Positions 15,354 through 22,893 of a DNA stretch of 24,875 bases are shown one piece after another. The notes beneath the pieces are model-generated. The model did no database searches and was not told the origin of the DNA. It saw nothing but the letters and a program-made list of their open reading frames with translations. Both the position numbers and the translations under genes were made by a program. This DNA comes from Legionellales bacterium (lineage in GTDB: Bacteria > Pseudomonadota > Gammaproteobacteria > Eutrophobiales > Eutrophobiaceae), in the NCBI GenBank assembly GCA_002721165.1, contig PBJS01000003.1, forward strand, positions 39,948 through 64,822, given 5' to 3'. Every line of letters starts with the position of its first letter. Position 1 is the first letter of the stretch.

Positions 15354-16898
15354 TTATTTTTTTTCAGCATCAAATTTCAAGTATTTATTTATATAGAATA
15401 TAACTAATAATACAGGTACACCCAACAGTGATGCAAACAAGAAAAAGTTAGTGTATCCAATATTTTCTACAATTGAACCCGAGTAACCACCAATAATTTT
15501 TGGGAGTAGCGTCATTAGTGAGCTAAAAATCGCATATTGCATTGCTGTGAATGAAATATTTGTTAATCTTGATAAGAAAGCAACAAATGCAGCACTTGCA
15601 ATTCCTGCTGATAAATTATCTGCAGAAATGACAAAATACAATAGCGGGATGTTATAACCGTAAATTGATAAAAACATAAAGAGTAAATTAGTAGCAATGG
15701 TCAAAAATGCCCCCAAATAAAGAATTCTGAGGACCCCATATTTCATTGATAAAATGCCACCTAAAAAACCACCTGCTATAGTCATAGCTAAGCCATATGT
15801 TTTTACAATTGTGGCAATTTCTACTTTAGAAAATCCTAGATCCTGATAAAAAATATTTGATATAACACCAAGAACAATATCTGATATTCGATAAAGACCA
15901 ATCAAGATTAATAGAAATAATGCAAGCTGCATGCCATATCTTTGAAAGAAATCAATAACAGGGGATATGTAGCTTTCAATGAAAACTTTTTTTTCTATAA
16001 ATTTTATTTTTATAGATAGTATTGCTACTAATGAAGCTATTGAAAATGCAAAAAATAATCTTAATAATTCAATAAAGAAGCTCGATAGATTTTTATTGCC
16101 TAGTATCTCTGTAAGAGTATTTTTCAAATACGAGGAAAAATCAGAACTCAATAAAAATATAAAAATGAAGCAAAATATTGACAATACGAATACCATAAAA
16201 AATTTTATATATACGTAATTAGAATATTTTTTTTCAATTATCTTGTTTTCTTCTGGTTCGTTTATGATTAATGTTGTAGCAATACCTATAAACATGAAAA
16301 GACCCATAATAAAATATGTGGTCTTCCAAGCTTCATAATTGTATGAATTCATTTCAGAGCCAAAATAGCTCGCAATAAAAAGACTGCCAGCACCAGAAAT
16401 TATCATTCCGATTCTATATCCAGCAATATATGTTGATGACATAAGCGCCTGTAATTTTATTGGAGCAGATTCAATTCTGTAAGCATCAATGACAATATCT
16501 TGCGTTGCTGATGAGAATCCCAATGCAACTGCTGCTAGCGCCATAATTTTTAATTGCATATCTCCAGATGCGGGGTCAGTAATCGCCATCATACAAATAG
16601 ATAAGATAACGGCAATTTGTGAAATTAGTATCCATGAGCGGCGTCTGCCTAAATACTTACTGAGAAATGGCACGGGTAAAAAATCGACTATTGGTGCCCA
16701 AACGAATTTAAATGAATATCCCAGTGCTGCCCAACTAAAGAATGTTACAGCAGTGCGCTCAACACCTGCTTCACGTAACCACAATCCTAACGAAGAAAAT
16801 ATAAGCAGAAGAGGAATTCCTGCAGATAACCCAAAAAATAACATTGTTATTACACGCGGATGCAGTAATGCATAAAAACTTTGTCGCCAGGTTGTCAT
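15354..16898 (-). CDS. AmpG-like MFS permease (PAT family)
   Basis: A 514-residue polytopic membrane protein with about 12-14 hydrophobic helices. The N-terminus (LLHPRVITMLFFGLSAGIPL) and the region after it (LGLWLREAGV, FKFVWAPIVD, LGRRRSWI near residue 85) match AmpG, the inner-membrane permease that imports anhydromuropeptides for cell-wall recycling. SSATQDIVIDAYRIE near residue 130 is another PAT-family landmark. It is somewhat longer than E. coli AmpG because of an extended AT-rich central part. It ends 10 bases before the moaA ATG and so may share its transcript, though no functional link to molybdenum is apparent. Substrate is assigned by family likeness. Confidence 0.83.
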   Translation of the reverse strand: MTTWRQSFYALLHPRVITMLFFGLSAGIPLLLIFSSLGLWLREAGVERTAVTFFSWAALGYSFKFVWAPIVDFLPVPFLSKYLGRRRSWILISQIAVILSICMMAITDPASGDMQLKIMALAAVALGFSSATQDIVIDAYRIESAPIKLQALMSSTYIAGYRIGMIISGAGSLFIASYFGSEMNSYNYEAWKTTYFIMGLFMFIGIATTLIINEPEENKIIEKKYSNYVYIKFFMVFVLSIFCFIFIFLLSSDFSSYLKNTLTEILGNKNLSSFFIELLRLFFAFSIASLVAILSIKIKFIEKKVFIESYISPVIDFFQRYGMQLALFLLILIGLYRISDIVLGVISNIFYQDLGFSKVEIATIVKTYGLAMTIAGGFLGGILSMKYGVLRILYLGAFLTIATNLLFMFLSIYGYNIPLLYFVISADNLSAGIASAAFVAFLSRLTNISFTAMQYAIFSSLMTLLPKIIGGYSGSIVENIGYTNFFLFASLLGVPVLLVIFYINKYLKFDAEKK

Positions 16899-16990
16899 TA
16901 TTTGATATTAATTAGTTAAATTTTATTGTGAAAACTGCATAATATTACATTGATTATTTATTACTTTAAGCTTCAATAAGGTATTTAACA
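16899..16990. promoter_or_regulatory. Divergent promoter region between the MFS gene and the Rdx-like gene
   Basis: A 92-base AT-rich gap between divergent genes. AAGG about nine bases before the ATG at 16991 can serve as a ribosome site for the small protein. No clear operator or hairpin was found. Confidence 0.3.
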
Positions 16991-17275
16991 ATGAAAAAAA
17001 TTCTAGTGCCAAGAATAGAAATTCACTATTGTACACAATGCAGATTTATTCTCAGAGCAACTTGGATTGCTCAGGAGTTATTAATGACATTTGCTGAGAA
17101 AATAGGTGAAATTGCTTTAATACCTAGCAGTGGCGGAGAATTTATAATTTTTTGTGACAGTAAAAAAATATTTTCTCGTAAAGAGAAAGGCAGATTTCCT
17201 GAATCAAAAGAATTAAAACAGTTAATTCGTGATGAAATCGATCCTTCTAGATCGCTTGGCCATAGCGACGAATAA
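16991..17275 (+). CDS. SelT/SelW/SelH (Rdx) family thioredoxin-fold protein
   Basis: A 94-residue protein with the short Rdx fold of selenoprotein W-like proteins. The opening strand IEIHYCTQC carries the redox CxxC motif at Cys14 and Cys17, followed by RFILRATWIAQELLMTF, the conserved helix. The GEIALIPSSGGEFIIF and FCDSKKIFSRKEKGRFPES segments are the usual strand-strand-helix end, including the 'GxFPE' pattern. Here both positions of the motif are cysteine, with no selenocysteine. The role is probably thiol redox or a protein partner in oxidative stress, but bacterial members are uncharacterised. It is convergent with the kinase gene, 19 bases apart. Confidence 0.85.
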   Translation: MKKILVPRIEIHYCTQCRFILRATWIAQELLMTFAEKIGEIALIPSSGGEFIIFCDSKKIFSRKEKGRFPESKELKQLIRDEIDPSRSLGHSDE

Positions 17276-17294
17276 GAAGTTAAACAGATTTATC

Positions 17295-19115
17295 TCAAGG
17301 CAACTCTCTAGCGATTCTTATGCCAATTCTACTTAACCTCTCATCCTTATTGAATTTCTCTCTTTTTGTATTCCTAATAGACTGTTGCGGAGAAGCATGA
17401 GAACCGCCTCTCGCAATTTGGAAATCAGAAGAGTTGCAATCTCCTGTCCAGGCAGTTCCGTCATTTGGCGCACCTTTATAACTGTCATGCCAGCAGTCTT
17501 GTACCCATTCACTAACATTACCAGCCGTGTCATAGAGGCCAAATGAATTTGCTTCGAAAGATGCTATTTTTGTTGGCTTACTTGTATCAAGATTTGTACC
17601 GCAGGTTACACAATGTGCACGATTTGCTTCTTCATCATAACCCCACCAAAATGTTGATTTTTTACCTGTTGATGCAATATATTCCCACTCAGCTTCACTA
17701 AGCAGTCTGTATTTCTCTCCCGTTTGTTTTGATAGCCATTTTGCATAATCATTTGCATCTTTCCATGATACGAAATTTACTGGATATTTTTTTCTATCTT
17801 TTTCTTTTGCGTTAGGTATATTTTTCTGTGTTGCTTTTGCAAAAGCATCATACTCTGCTAATGTTATTTCATTTTGACTTACAGCAAATTTTTTGATTTT
17901 AACAGTATGCCGAGGACCTTCATCTTTTCTAACTGAACTTGTAATTCCCATCGCGAATGTCCCCGACTTTATTGATACCATAATTGGCCCTTTGCCACCA
18001 ATCTTTAGATTATCTTGTAAAGTTTTTATGGGCTCATTTTTTACTGTAGTAGCATCATCAGTAATGACTATTATTTTTTCTTCAGCAATTGATTTAGCTT
18101 CATTCTTATTCGATGTCTTTGTAGAGAAGAAAATAGCTAATCCTATAGATAGGACTAATGCAATAGTAATAGCTATATAAAGACCAGTTTTAGGTTTTGC
18201 TTTACTTACGTATTTTGGTTTTGGTATAAGTTCTATACCTTCAAGCTCTTTTATAAAATGATTAATTGATGGACTTCTATCAGGTCGAAAAAATGCAATT
18301 GCACCAGCCAAAGCAGTATTTTGTATCTTATTTAATGATTCAATATAAGGTGGGACTAGACGCTTCTCTCTTGCTTTATTAGCAGGCACTTTATTAAAAG
18401 GATGTTTGCCGGTTAAAAGTTCATAAGCAACACATCCTAATGCATATACATCATCACGGATATCAGGCTCTTGTCCTTCTAATTGCTCATGACTGGCATA
18501 TGCAGGTGTTAATGCACCTAGTTTACCCGGATCAAATAAAGTTTGCGTTAAGTCACCCGAGACGGGGTTTTTGCACGCACGTGCGATTCCAAAATCAAGA
18601 GTTTTTACTTTGCCATTATTACAAAGAAATGCATTAGATGGTTTAAAATCAGAATGGACTAATTGATGTTCGTGAGCATAGGCCAAACCACTACCGATTT
18701 GTTTTATAATTGCATAGGCTTGTTTGAATGGTAATCCGTTTTTTGGCTTAACTTTTTTTCTAATAAAATCCTTAATTTCTATACCTTCCATTAGTTCCAT
18801 TGTAATGTAAACGGCTGTACCTGGCCCACCAACACGATCAAAGTCGTATACTGTTGCGATATTGGGATGAGATAATTTTTGTTGACGGCTCGCTTCACGC
18901 TGCAGCGAAATAAATGCTTGGGGATGATCCTTAAAATTGTCATTCAAAAGTTTAATGGCAACGTAAGGTTTTCTGTCTTTAGCTTCCTCTTTTAATAGGT
19001 CTAATGCCTTATAGACTTTACCCATGCCGCCTACACCAAGAACTTTCTCGAGTTTGAAGCGCCCTCTAACAATAGAACCTACGTCGTAATCAGTTGAAAC
19101 CTCATTTTCACTCAA
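17295..19115 (-). CDS. Membrane Ser/Thr protein kinase with C-terminal formylglycine-enzyme-like domain
   Basis: A 606-residue, three-part protein. Residues about 20-290 form a Hanks-type kinase: glycine loop LGVGGMGKVYKA, Lys55 in VAIK, catalytic loop HSDFKPSN (Asp156) and TLDFGIAR (Asp174). The usual HRD is HSD here, so this is a non-RD kinase. Residues 311-330 form one membrane helix. Residues about 375-606 form an FGE/SUMF1-like domain, probably periplasmic (GTFAMG, AEWEYIAS, FGLYDTAGNVSEWVQDCW, IARGGSHAS). The active-site cysteines of true formylglycine enzymes are replaced in this last stretch, suggesting a binding rather than catalytic role. The only start in frame is TTG at 19115, with AAGGA nine bases before it. 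Signal and targets are unknown. Confidence 0.9.
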   Translation of the reverse strand: MSENEVSTDYDVGSIVRGRFKLEKVLGVGGMGKVYKALDLLKEEAKDRKPYVAIKLLNDNFKDHPQAFISLQREASRQQKLSHPNIATVYDFDRVGGPGTAVYITMELMEGIEIKDFIRKKVKPKNGLPFKQAYAIIKQIGSGLAYAHEHQLVHSDFKPSNAFLCNNGKVKTLDFGIARACKNPVSGDLTQTLFDPGKLGALTPAYASHEQLEGQEPDIRDDVYALGCVAYELLTGKHPFNKVPANKAREKRLVPPYIESLNKIQNTALAGAIAFFRPDRSPSINHFIKELEGIELIPKPKYVSKAKPKTGLYIAITIALVLSIGLAIFFSTKTSNKNEAKSIAEEKIIVITDDATTVKNEPIKTLQDNLKIGGKGPIMVSIKSGTFAMGITSSVRKDEGPRHTVKIKKFAVSQNEITLAEYDAFAKATQKNIPNAKEKDRKKYPVNFVSWKDANDYAKWLSKQTGEKYRLLSEAEWEYIASTGKKSTFWWGYDEEANRAHCVTCGTNLDTSKPTKIASFEANSFGLYDTAGNVSEWVQDCWHDSYKGAPNDGTAWTGDCNSSDFQIARGGSHASPQQSIRNTKREKFNKDERLSRIGIRIARELP

Positions 19116-19395
19116 TGTTGGTGTTCCTTCTTGAATATTATTTGAGAAATATATTATAAATTATTGATATTAATGATAAATATTATATTCATATGCAAAT
19201 TTTATTTGGTTAATTTTATTAATTCCGTATATATTCACAATGATACCAGCCGATTTATTTTTTTCTATATCGATAAAGATAAATTTCTTGAATTTTAAGG
19301 CAATTTACGACACCAATATTGATGAAAATTAATTTTTTCATTATTCAGAAATGATGGATTTTCATCATTAAAGTAATAGAAGTTAAGGAATAATA
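19116..19395. promoter_or_regulatory. Divergent intergenic region kinase / CPA2 antiporter
   Basis: A 280-base, very AT-rich gap that should carry both promoters. The 10-base arms TGATGAAAAT (19320-19329) and ATTTTCATCA (19358-19367) are exact inverted copies, 28 bases apart, between 29 and 76 bases before the antiporter ATG. An AAGGAA ribosome site lies at 19385-19390. No gene of its own was found here. Confidence 0.45.
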
Positions 19396-20562
19396 ATGCA
19401 GCATTCGATTGAATTTTCTATTTTTTTAATTTTTACAAGCGCCGCTATTTTTGCGACCGTTGCATTATATGCAAGGCAAGCCATGATAGTTGCTTACATA
19501 CTTCTTGGGCTTCTATTAGGACCATGGGGCGTAGCCCTGATCACTGATGCAAAACTTATCTCTGAAATATCAAATATAGGAATTATTTTTCTATTATATT
19601 TGTTGGGTTTAGATTTATTACCACAACAATTATGGAAAATGTTGAGAGAAGCCTTAGTTGTTACTCTGACAAGTTCCGCTATCTTCTTTATTTTGGGTTT
19701 TATAGTCGGTGTTTTATTTGGTTATGAGTACTTGAAGGCAGTTTTAATTGGTTCGATTATGATGTTTTCAAGTACGATCATTGGTTTGAAATTATTACCA
19801 ACTTCTATATTGCATCATAAGCATACTGGGCAAATTATTATTAGTGTTCTACTATTACAGGATCTTCTAGCAATAATAGTTTTATTGTTATTACAAGGAT
19901 ATGGTAAGGGCGGAAATCTTATGATAGATATTACGAGTCAGTTACTATATCTGCCATTTTTAATAACTGTCGTTTTTCTTTTTGAACGCTATATATTATT
20001 TAAGTTAATTGCTCGATTTGAACAAATTCATGAGTACATATTTCTATTAGCAATTGCATGGTGTTTAGGTGTTGCTGAATTCGCACACTTTATTGGTTTA
20101 TCACATGAAATTGGTGCTTTCATCGCTGGTGTCACGTTAGCATCAAGTCCGATTGCATTATTTATTACGGAAAGATTAAAACCACTACGTGATTTTTTTC
20201 TAATTATATTTTTCTTTTCTCTTGGCGCTGGGTTTAATATTTCCATCATTGATGAAATTTTTCTCCCGGCTATTACGCTTGCGCTTCTTGCGGTATTAGT
20301 TAAGCCGATAATTTTTTCACATATCCTTCATTTCGAGGGTGAGAAGAGGCATATTGCGAATGAGTCTGGCGTCAGATTAGGACAAATAAGTGAATTTTCA
20401 TTATTAATTTCAGTTCTTGCAGTCAAATCGGGATTTGTTGGAGAGCATATTTCATCTCTGATACAGTTTTCTGTATTAATTTCATTTATATTATCTTCTT
20501 ATATTATTGTTCTGAAATATCCGACACCAATTTCATCTAATGATATGTTACGTCGTGACTAA
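19396..20562 (+). CDS. CPA2-family cation:proton antiporter (KefB/KefC membrane domain type)
   Basis: A 388-residue integral membrane protein with about 11-12 hydrophobic helices, the Na+/H+ exchanger (CPA2) fold. Recognisable segments are YILLGLLLGPWG near residue 35, GIIFLLYLLGLDLLP near residue 61, FSSTIIGLKLLPTS near residue 118, LLLQDLLAIIVLLLL near residue 150 and IGAFIAGVTLASSP near residue 240. It stops after the membrane domain: there is no TrkA-N/RCK nucleotide-binding domain as in KefB/KefC, nor a USP domain. It probably exchanges K+ or Na+ for protons; ion choice cannot be read from the sequence. A good AAGGAA site precedes the ATG by five bases. Confidence 0.88.
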   Translation: MQHSIEFSIFLIFTSAAIFATVALYARQAMIVAYILLGLLLGPWGVALITDAKLISEISNIGIIFLLYLLGLDLLPQQLWKMLREALVVTLTSSAIFFILGFIVGVLFGYEYLKAVLIGSIMMFSSTIIGLKLLPTSILHHKHTGQIIISVLLLQDLLAIIVLLLLQGYGKGGNLMIDITSQLLYLPFLITVVFLFERYILFKLIARFEQIHEYIFLLAIAWCLGVAEFAHFIGLSHEIGAFIAGVTLASSPIALFITERLKPLRDFFLIIFFFSLGAGFNISIIDEIFLPAITLALLAVLVKPIIFSHILHFEGEKRHIANESGVRLGQISEFSLLISVLAVKSGFVGEHISSLIQFSVLISFILSSYIIVLKYPTPISSNDMLRRD

Positions 20563-20604
20563 AAGTGATATTTTTGTGGTATTTAAATAGGAGTTTAGGG
20601 AGCT

Positions 20605-21213
20605 ATGTTTGATAAAAAAATTGATGTAAATGCACCTATACATGAATTAATAAGTGCTCGTTGGAGCGGTCGTGCATACGATAGTGACAAAATGTTGTCA
20701 CGTAGTGAAATCATATCTTTGTTAGAGGCGGCACGATGGGCTCCATCATGCTCTGGCTTACAACCATGGCGATTTATTGTATGTGATAAATCTTCTAACG
20801 AAAACTCTTGGAGAAAAGCACTTGAATGTCTGTCTCCGGGAAATCAAGATTGGGCAAAAAACGCACCATTACTTTTATTATCCTGTGCCGATACAATGGG
20901 GCAGAAAAATAATATAAACCGATGGGGCGAACATGATACTGGCGCTGCTTCAGAGAACTTAAGTCTTCAGGCGACGGCACTTGGTTTGATGGTCCACCAA
21001 ATGGGCGGTTTTAGTGTTGAAAAAGCTATCAACCATTTTAATATACCAGAGCGATATATCCCTATGGCCATGATTAGTGTTGGTTATCAGTTGGCTGAAG
21101 ATAAAATTCCTGAGAACATGAGAGAAAGGGAATATAGTGATAGAACACGTAATTCACTTGACATAAATTTTTTTGAAGGCACATGGAATGAACCTGTCCA
21201 TCTTTCTAATTAA
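20605..21213 (+). CDS. Nitroreductase family FMN oxidoreductase
   Basis: A 202-residue protein of the nitroreductase fold, an FMN-dependent NAD(P)H oxidoreductase. The N-terminal ISARWSGRAYDSD carries the family's conserved 'RxSxRxYd' pattern for FMN binding; WAPSCSGLQPWRFIV near residue 49 is the second signature, where the usual Asn is replaced by Gly-Leu; and GAASENLSLQATALGLMVHQMGG near residue 112 is the third. The natural substrate is unknown. It follows the antiporter by 42 bases and precedes moaB by 24 bases on the same strand, so may belong to a loose transcript with them. Confidence 0.9.
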   Translation: MFDKKIDVNAPIHELISARWSGRAYDSDKMLSRSEIISLLEAARWAPSCSGLQPWRFIVCDKSSNENSWRKALECLSPGNQDWAKNAPLLLLSCADTMGQKNNINRWGEHDTGAASENLSLQATALGLMVHQMGGFSVEKAINHFNIPERYIPMAMISVGYQLAEDKIPENMREREYSDRTRNSLDINFFEGTWNEPVHLSN

Positions 21214-21237
21214 ATAAATTATAGAATAAAATAAAGA

Positions 21238-21768
21238 ATGAAAAATGATAAATCAAAAAGAGAATTCATCGCTCTCAATATAGCAGTTTTGACTATATCT
21301 GATACTAGAAAATCGGATAACGATGTTTCCGGTAATCAACTAGTCGAGCTTCTAGAAAAGAGCGGCCACTCTCTCTCGGAAAAAGTTATTGTTAAAGATG
21401 ATATTTATCAGATCCGTAGCGTGGTATCAAAATGGATTTCTGATCTAAAAGTTGATGTTGTTTTAACAACTGGTGGAACAGGAGTTACAGGCCGGGATGG
21501 TACTCCTGAAGCAATAGAAGTGTTGCTTGATAAAAAGATTGAAGGATTTGGCGAAATGTTTCGTTACTTATCATACGAGAAAATTAAAACATCAACCATA
21601 CAATCACGGGCTATTGCGGGTGTATCGAATGGAACATATCTTTTCTGTTTACCAGGATCGGTTAATGCTTGTGCAACAGCATGGAACGAAATAATAAACT
21701 ATCAATTAGATTATCGTACGCGCCCATGTAATTTAGTTGAACTATTACCAAGATTAAAAGAAAAATAA
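21238..21768 (+). CDS. moaB: MoaB/Mog family molybdopterin adenylyltransferase
   Basis: A 176-residue MoCF-domain protein that activates molybdopterin by adenylylation before MoeA inserts the metal. Motifs are AVLTISDTRKSDNDVSG near residue 17, LTTGGTGVTGRDGTPEA near residues 80-96 (the molybdopterin-binding loop), and FCLPGSVNACATAW near residue 137, with a C-terminal ELLPRLKEK. The form resembles MoaB more than Mog, judging from the overall pattern and N-terminal extension. It lies 8 kb from mobA and 6 kb from moaA, but completes the set in the window to all steps except MoeB and sulfur supply. Confidence 0.94.
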   Translation: MKNDKSKREFIALNIAVLTISDTRKSDNDVSGNQLVELLEKSGHSLSEKVIVKDDIYQIRSVVSKWISDLKVDVVLTTGGTGVTGRDGTPEAIEVLLDKKIEGFGEMFRYLSYEKIKTSTIQSRAIAGVSNGTYLFCLPGSVNACATAWNEIINYQLDYRTRPCNLVELLPRLKEK

Positions 21769-21840
21769 TTAAAAAATATTAAAAATGGAACTTATGAAGT
21801 AATGTTTCATTTAATTAAACTCAATTTAATGATACCCATA

Positions 21841-22893
21841 ATGAATAATCTATTTAAAATATTTGTATTTCAATTTTTATTTTTTTTAACTAATTTATCA
21901 GCAGAAGATAATATTCCTTCAGTTATTGTAGAAACTGAAGAAGCAGTAACTATTGAAATTTCTCCGTCTATATGGACTAGTGGAAGTATAATAAGTCAGA
22001 ATGATTCAAAAATTGCTTCTGAAGTTAAAGGAAAAATTATCGAAATTCTTGATGTTGGTGAGCAAGTAAAAAAAGGAGATGTTATTGCCAGAATTGAAAA
22101 TACAAAATATCAGTTGAGCTATAACGAAATTAAATCTGAAATTGAACCGATTGAATCTTTGTTGATATATTATACAAGCGAAACTGAGAGACTAAAAAAA
22201 CTTGCAGGTAATAATAATGCAGCAAAAAATGAGCTTGAAAAAATTCAAGCTAATAAAAATGAGTCTATCGCAAAAATTAATTTAATTAAATCAAAACTGG
22301 AAACTGCTCGCGATTTAGTTGATAGAACAATAATTCGAGCACCATTTGATGGCATTACAGTAAACCGTTTCAAGAGTATTGGTGAGATAGTTGATCCTAA
22401 TGATGAAATTATTAGGTTAGTTGATGTAGATAACTTAGAAATTAAATCTCATATACAAAAAAAATCTCTTCCTTATGTCAATATTGGTGATGCCTTAGAA
22501 ATTAAAATAGATTCTTCCTTAATGATGGGGGTTGTTAACAAAGTAATCCCAGTTGGCGATAATATATCTAGGCTTTATGAAATTAGAGTGCGATTCAGTA
22601 ATAAAATATGGCCTGTTGGCACAGCTGTTAAAGTTGCCTGCCCAATTAAACAAAAACAGAATGTACTTGTTGTCCCTCGTGATGCCCTTGTTATCAGGCA
22701 ATCTGGTATCGCTATTTATCGTATTAATACTCAGGATAGGGCGGAACTAATTCCTATTCAAACCGGAATTTCAAATACAAAGTATATTCAGGTAATTGGT
22801 GATGTAAGTATAGGCGACAAGATAGTTATACGCGGAAACGAAAGATTACGTCCCGGACAAGCAGTAAAAATAATCAACAACTTGGATTACTAG
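21841..22893 (+). CDS. RND efflux periplasmic adaptor (membrane fusion protein)
   Basis: A periplasmic adaptor that links an inner-membrane RND pump to an outer-membrane channel. From the ATG at 21841 it has 350 residues and begins with a signal-type hydrophobic stretch (NNLFKIFVFQFLFFLTNLSA). The barrel-sandwich half motifs are EVKGKIIEILDVGEQVKKGDVIARIEN near residue 60 and DRTIIRAPFDGITVNRFKSIGE near residue 165, with an Asn/Lys/Glu-rich helical hairpin between them. A beta-barrel and membrane-proximal domain (VPRDALVI, GDKIVIRGNERLRPGQ) complete it. An in-frame ATG at 21802 would add 13 residues; I prefer the later start because the signal peptide then begins properly. Its stop TAG shares one base with the GTG of the pump gene. 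Confidence 0.9.
   Translation: MNNLFKIFVFQFLFFLTNLSAEDNIPSVIVETEEAVTIEISPSIWTSGSIISQNDSKIASEVKGKIIEILDVGEQVKKGDVIARIENTKYQLSYNEIKSEIEPIESLLIYYTSETERLKKLAGNNNAAKNELEKIQANKNESIAKINLIKSKLETARDLVDRTIIRAPFDGITVNRFKSIGEIVDPNDEIIRLVDVDNLEIKSHIQKKSLPYVNIGDALEIKIDSSLMMGVVNKVIPVGDNISRLYEIRVRFSNKIWPVGTAVKVACPIKQKQNVLVVPRDALVIRQSGIAIYRINTQDRAELIPIQTGISNTKYIQVIGDVSIGDKIVIRGNERLRPGQAVKIINNLDY

Noticed and set aside
16991..17275. Selenoprotein W-type gene with selenocysteine
   Set aside because: The redox motif is CTQC with two cysteine codons; no in-frame TGA occurs.
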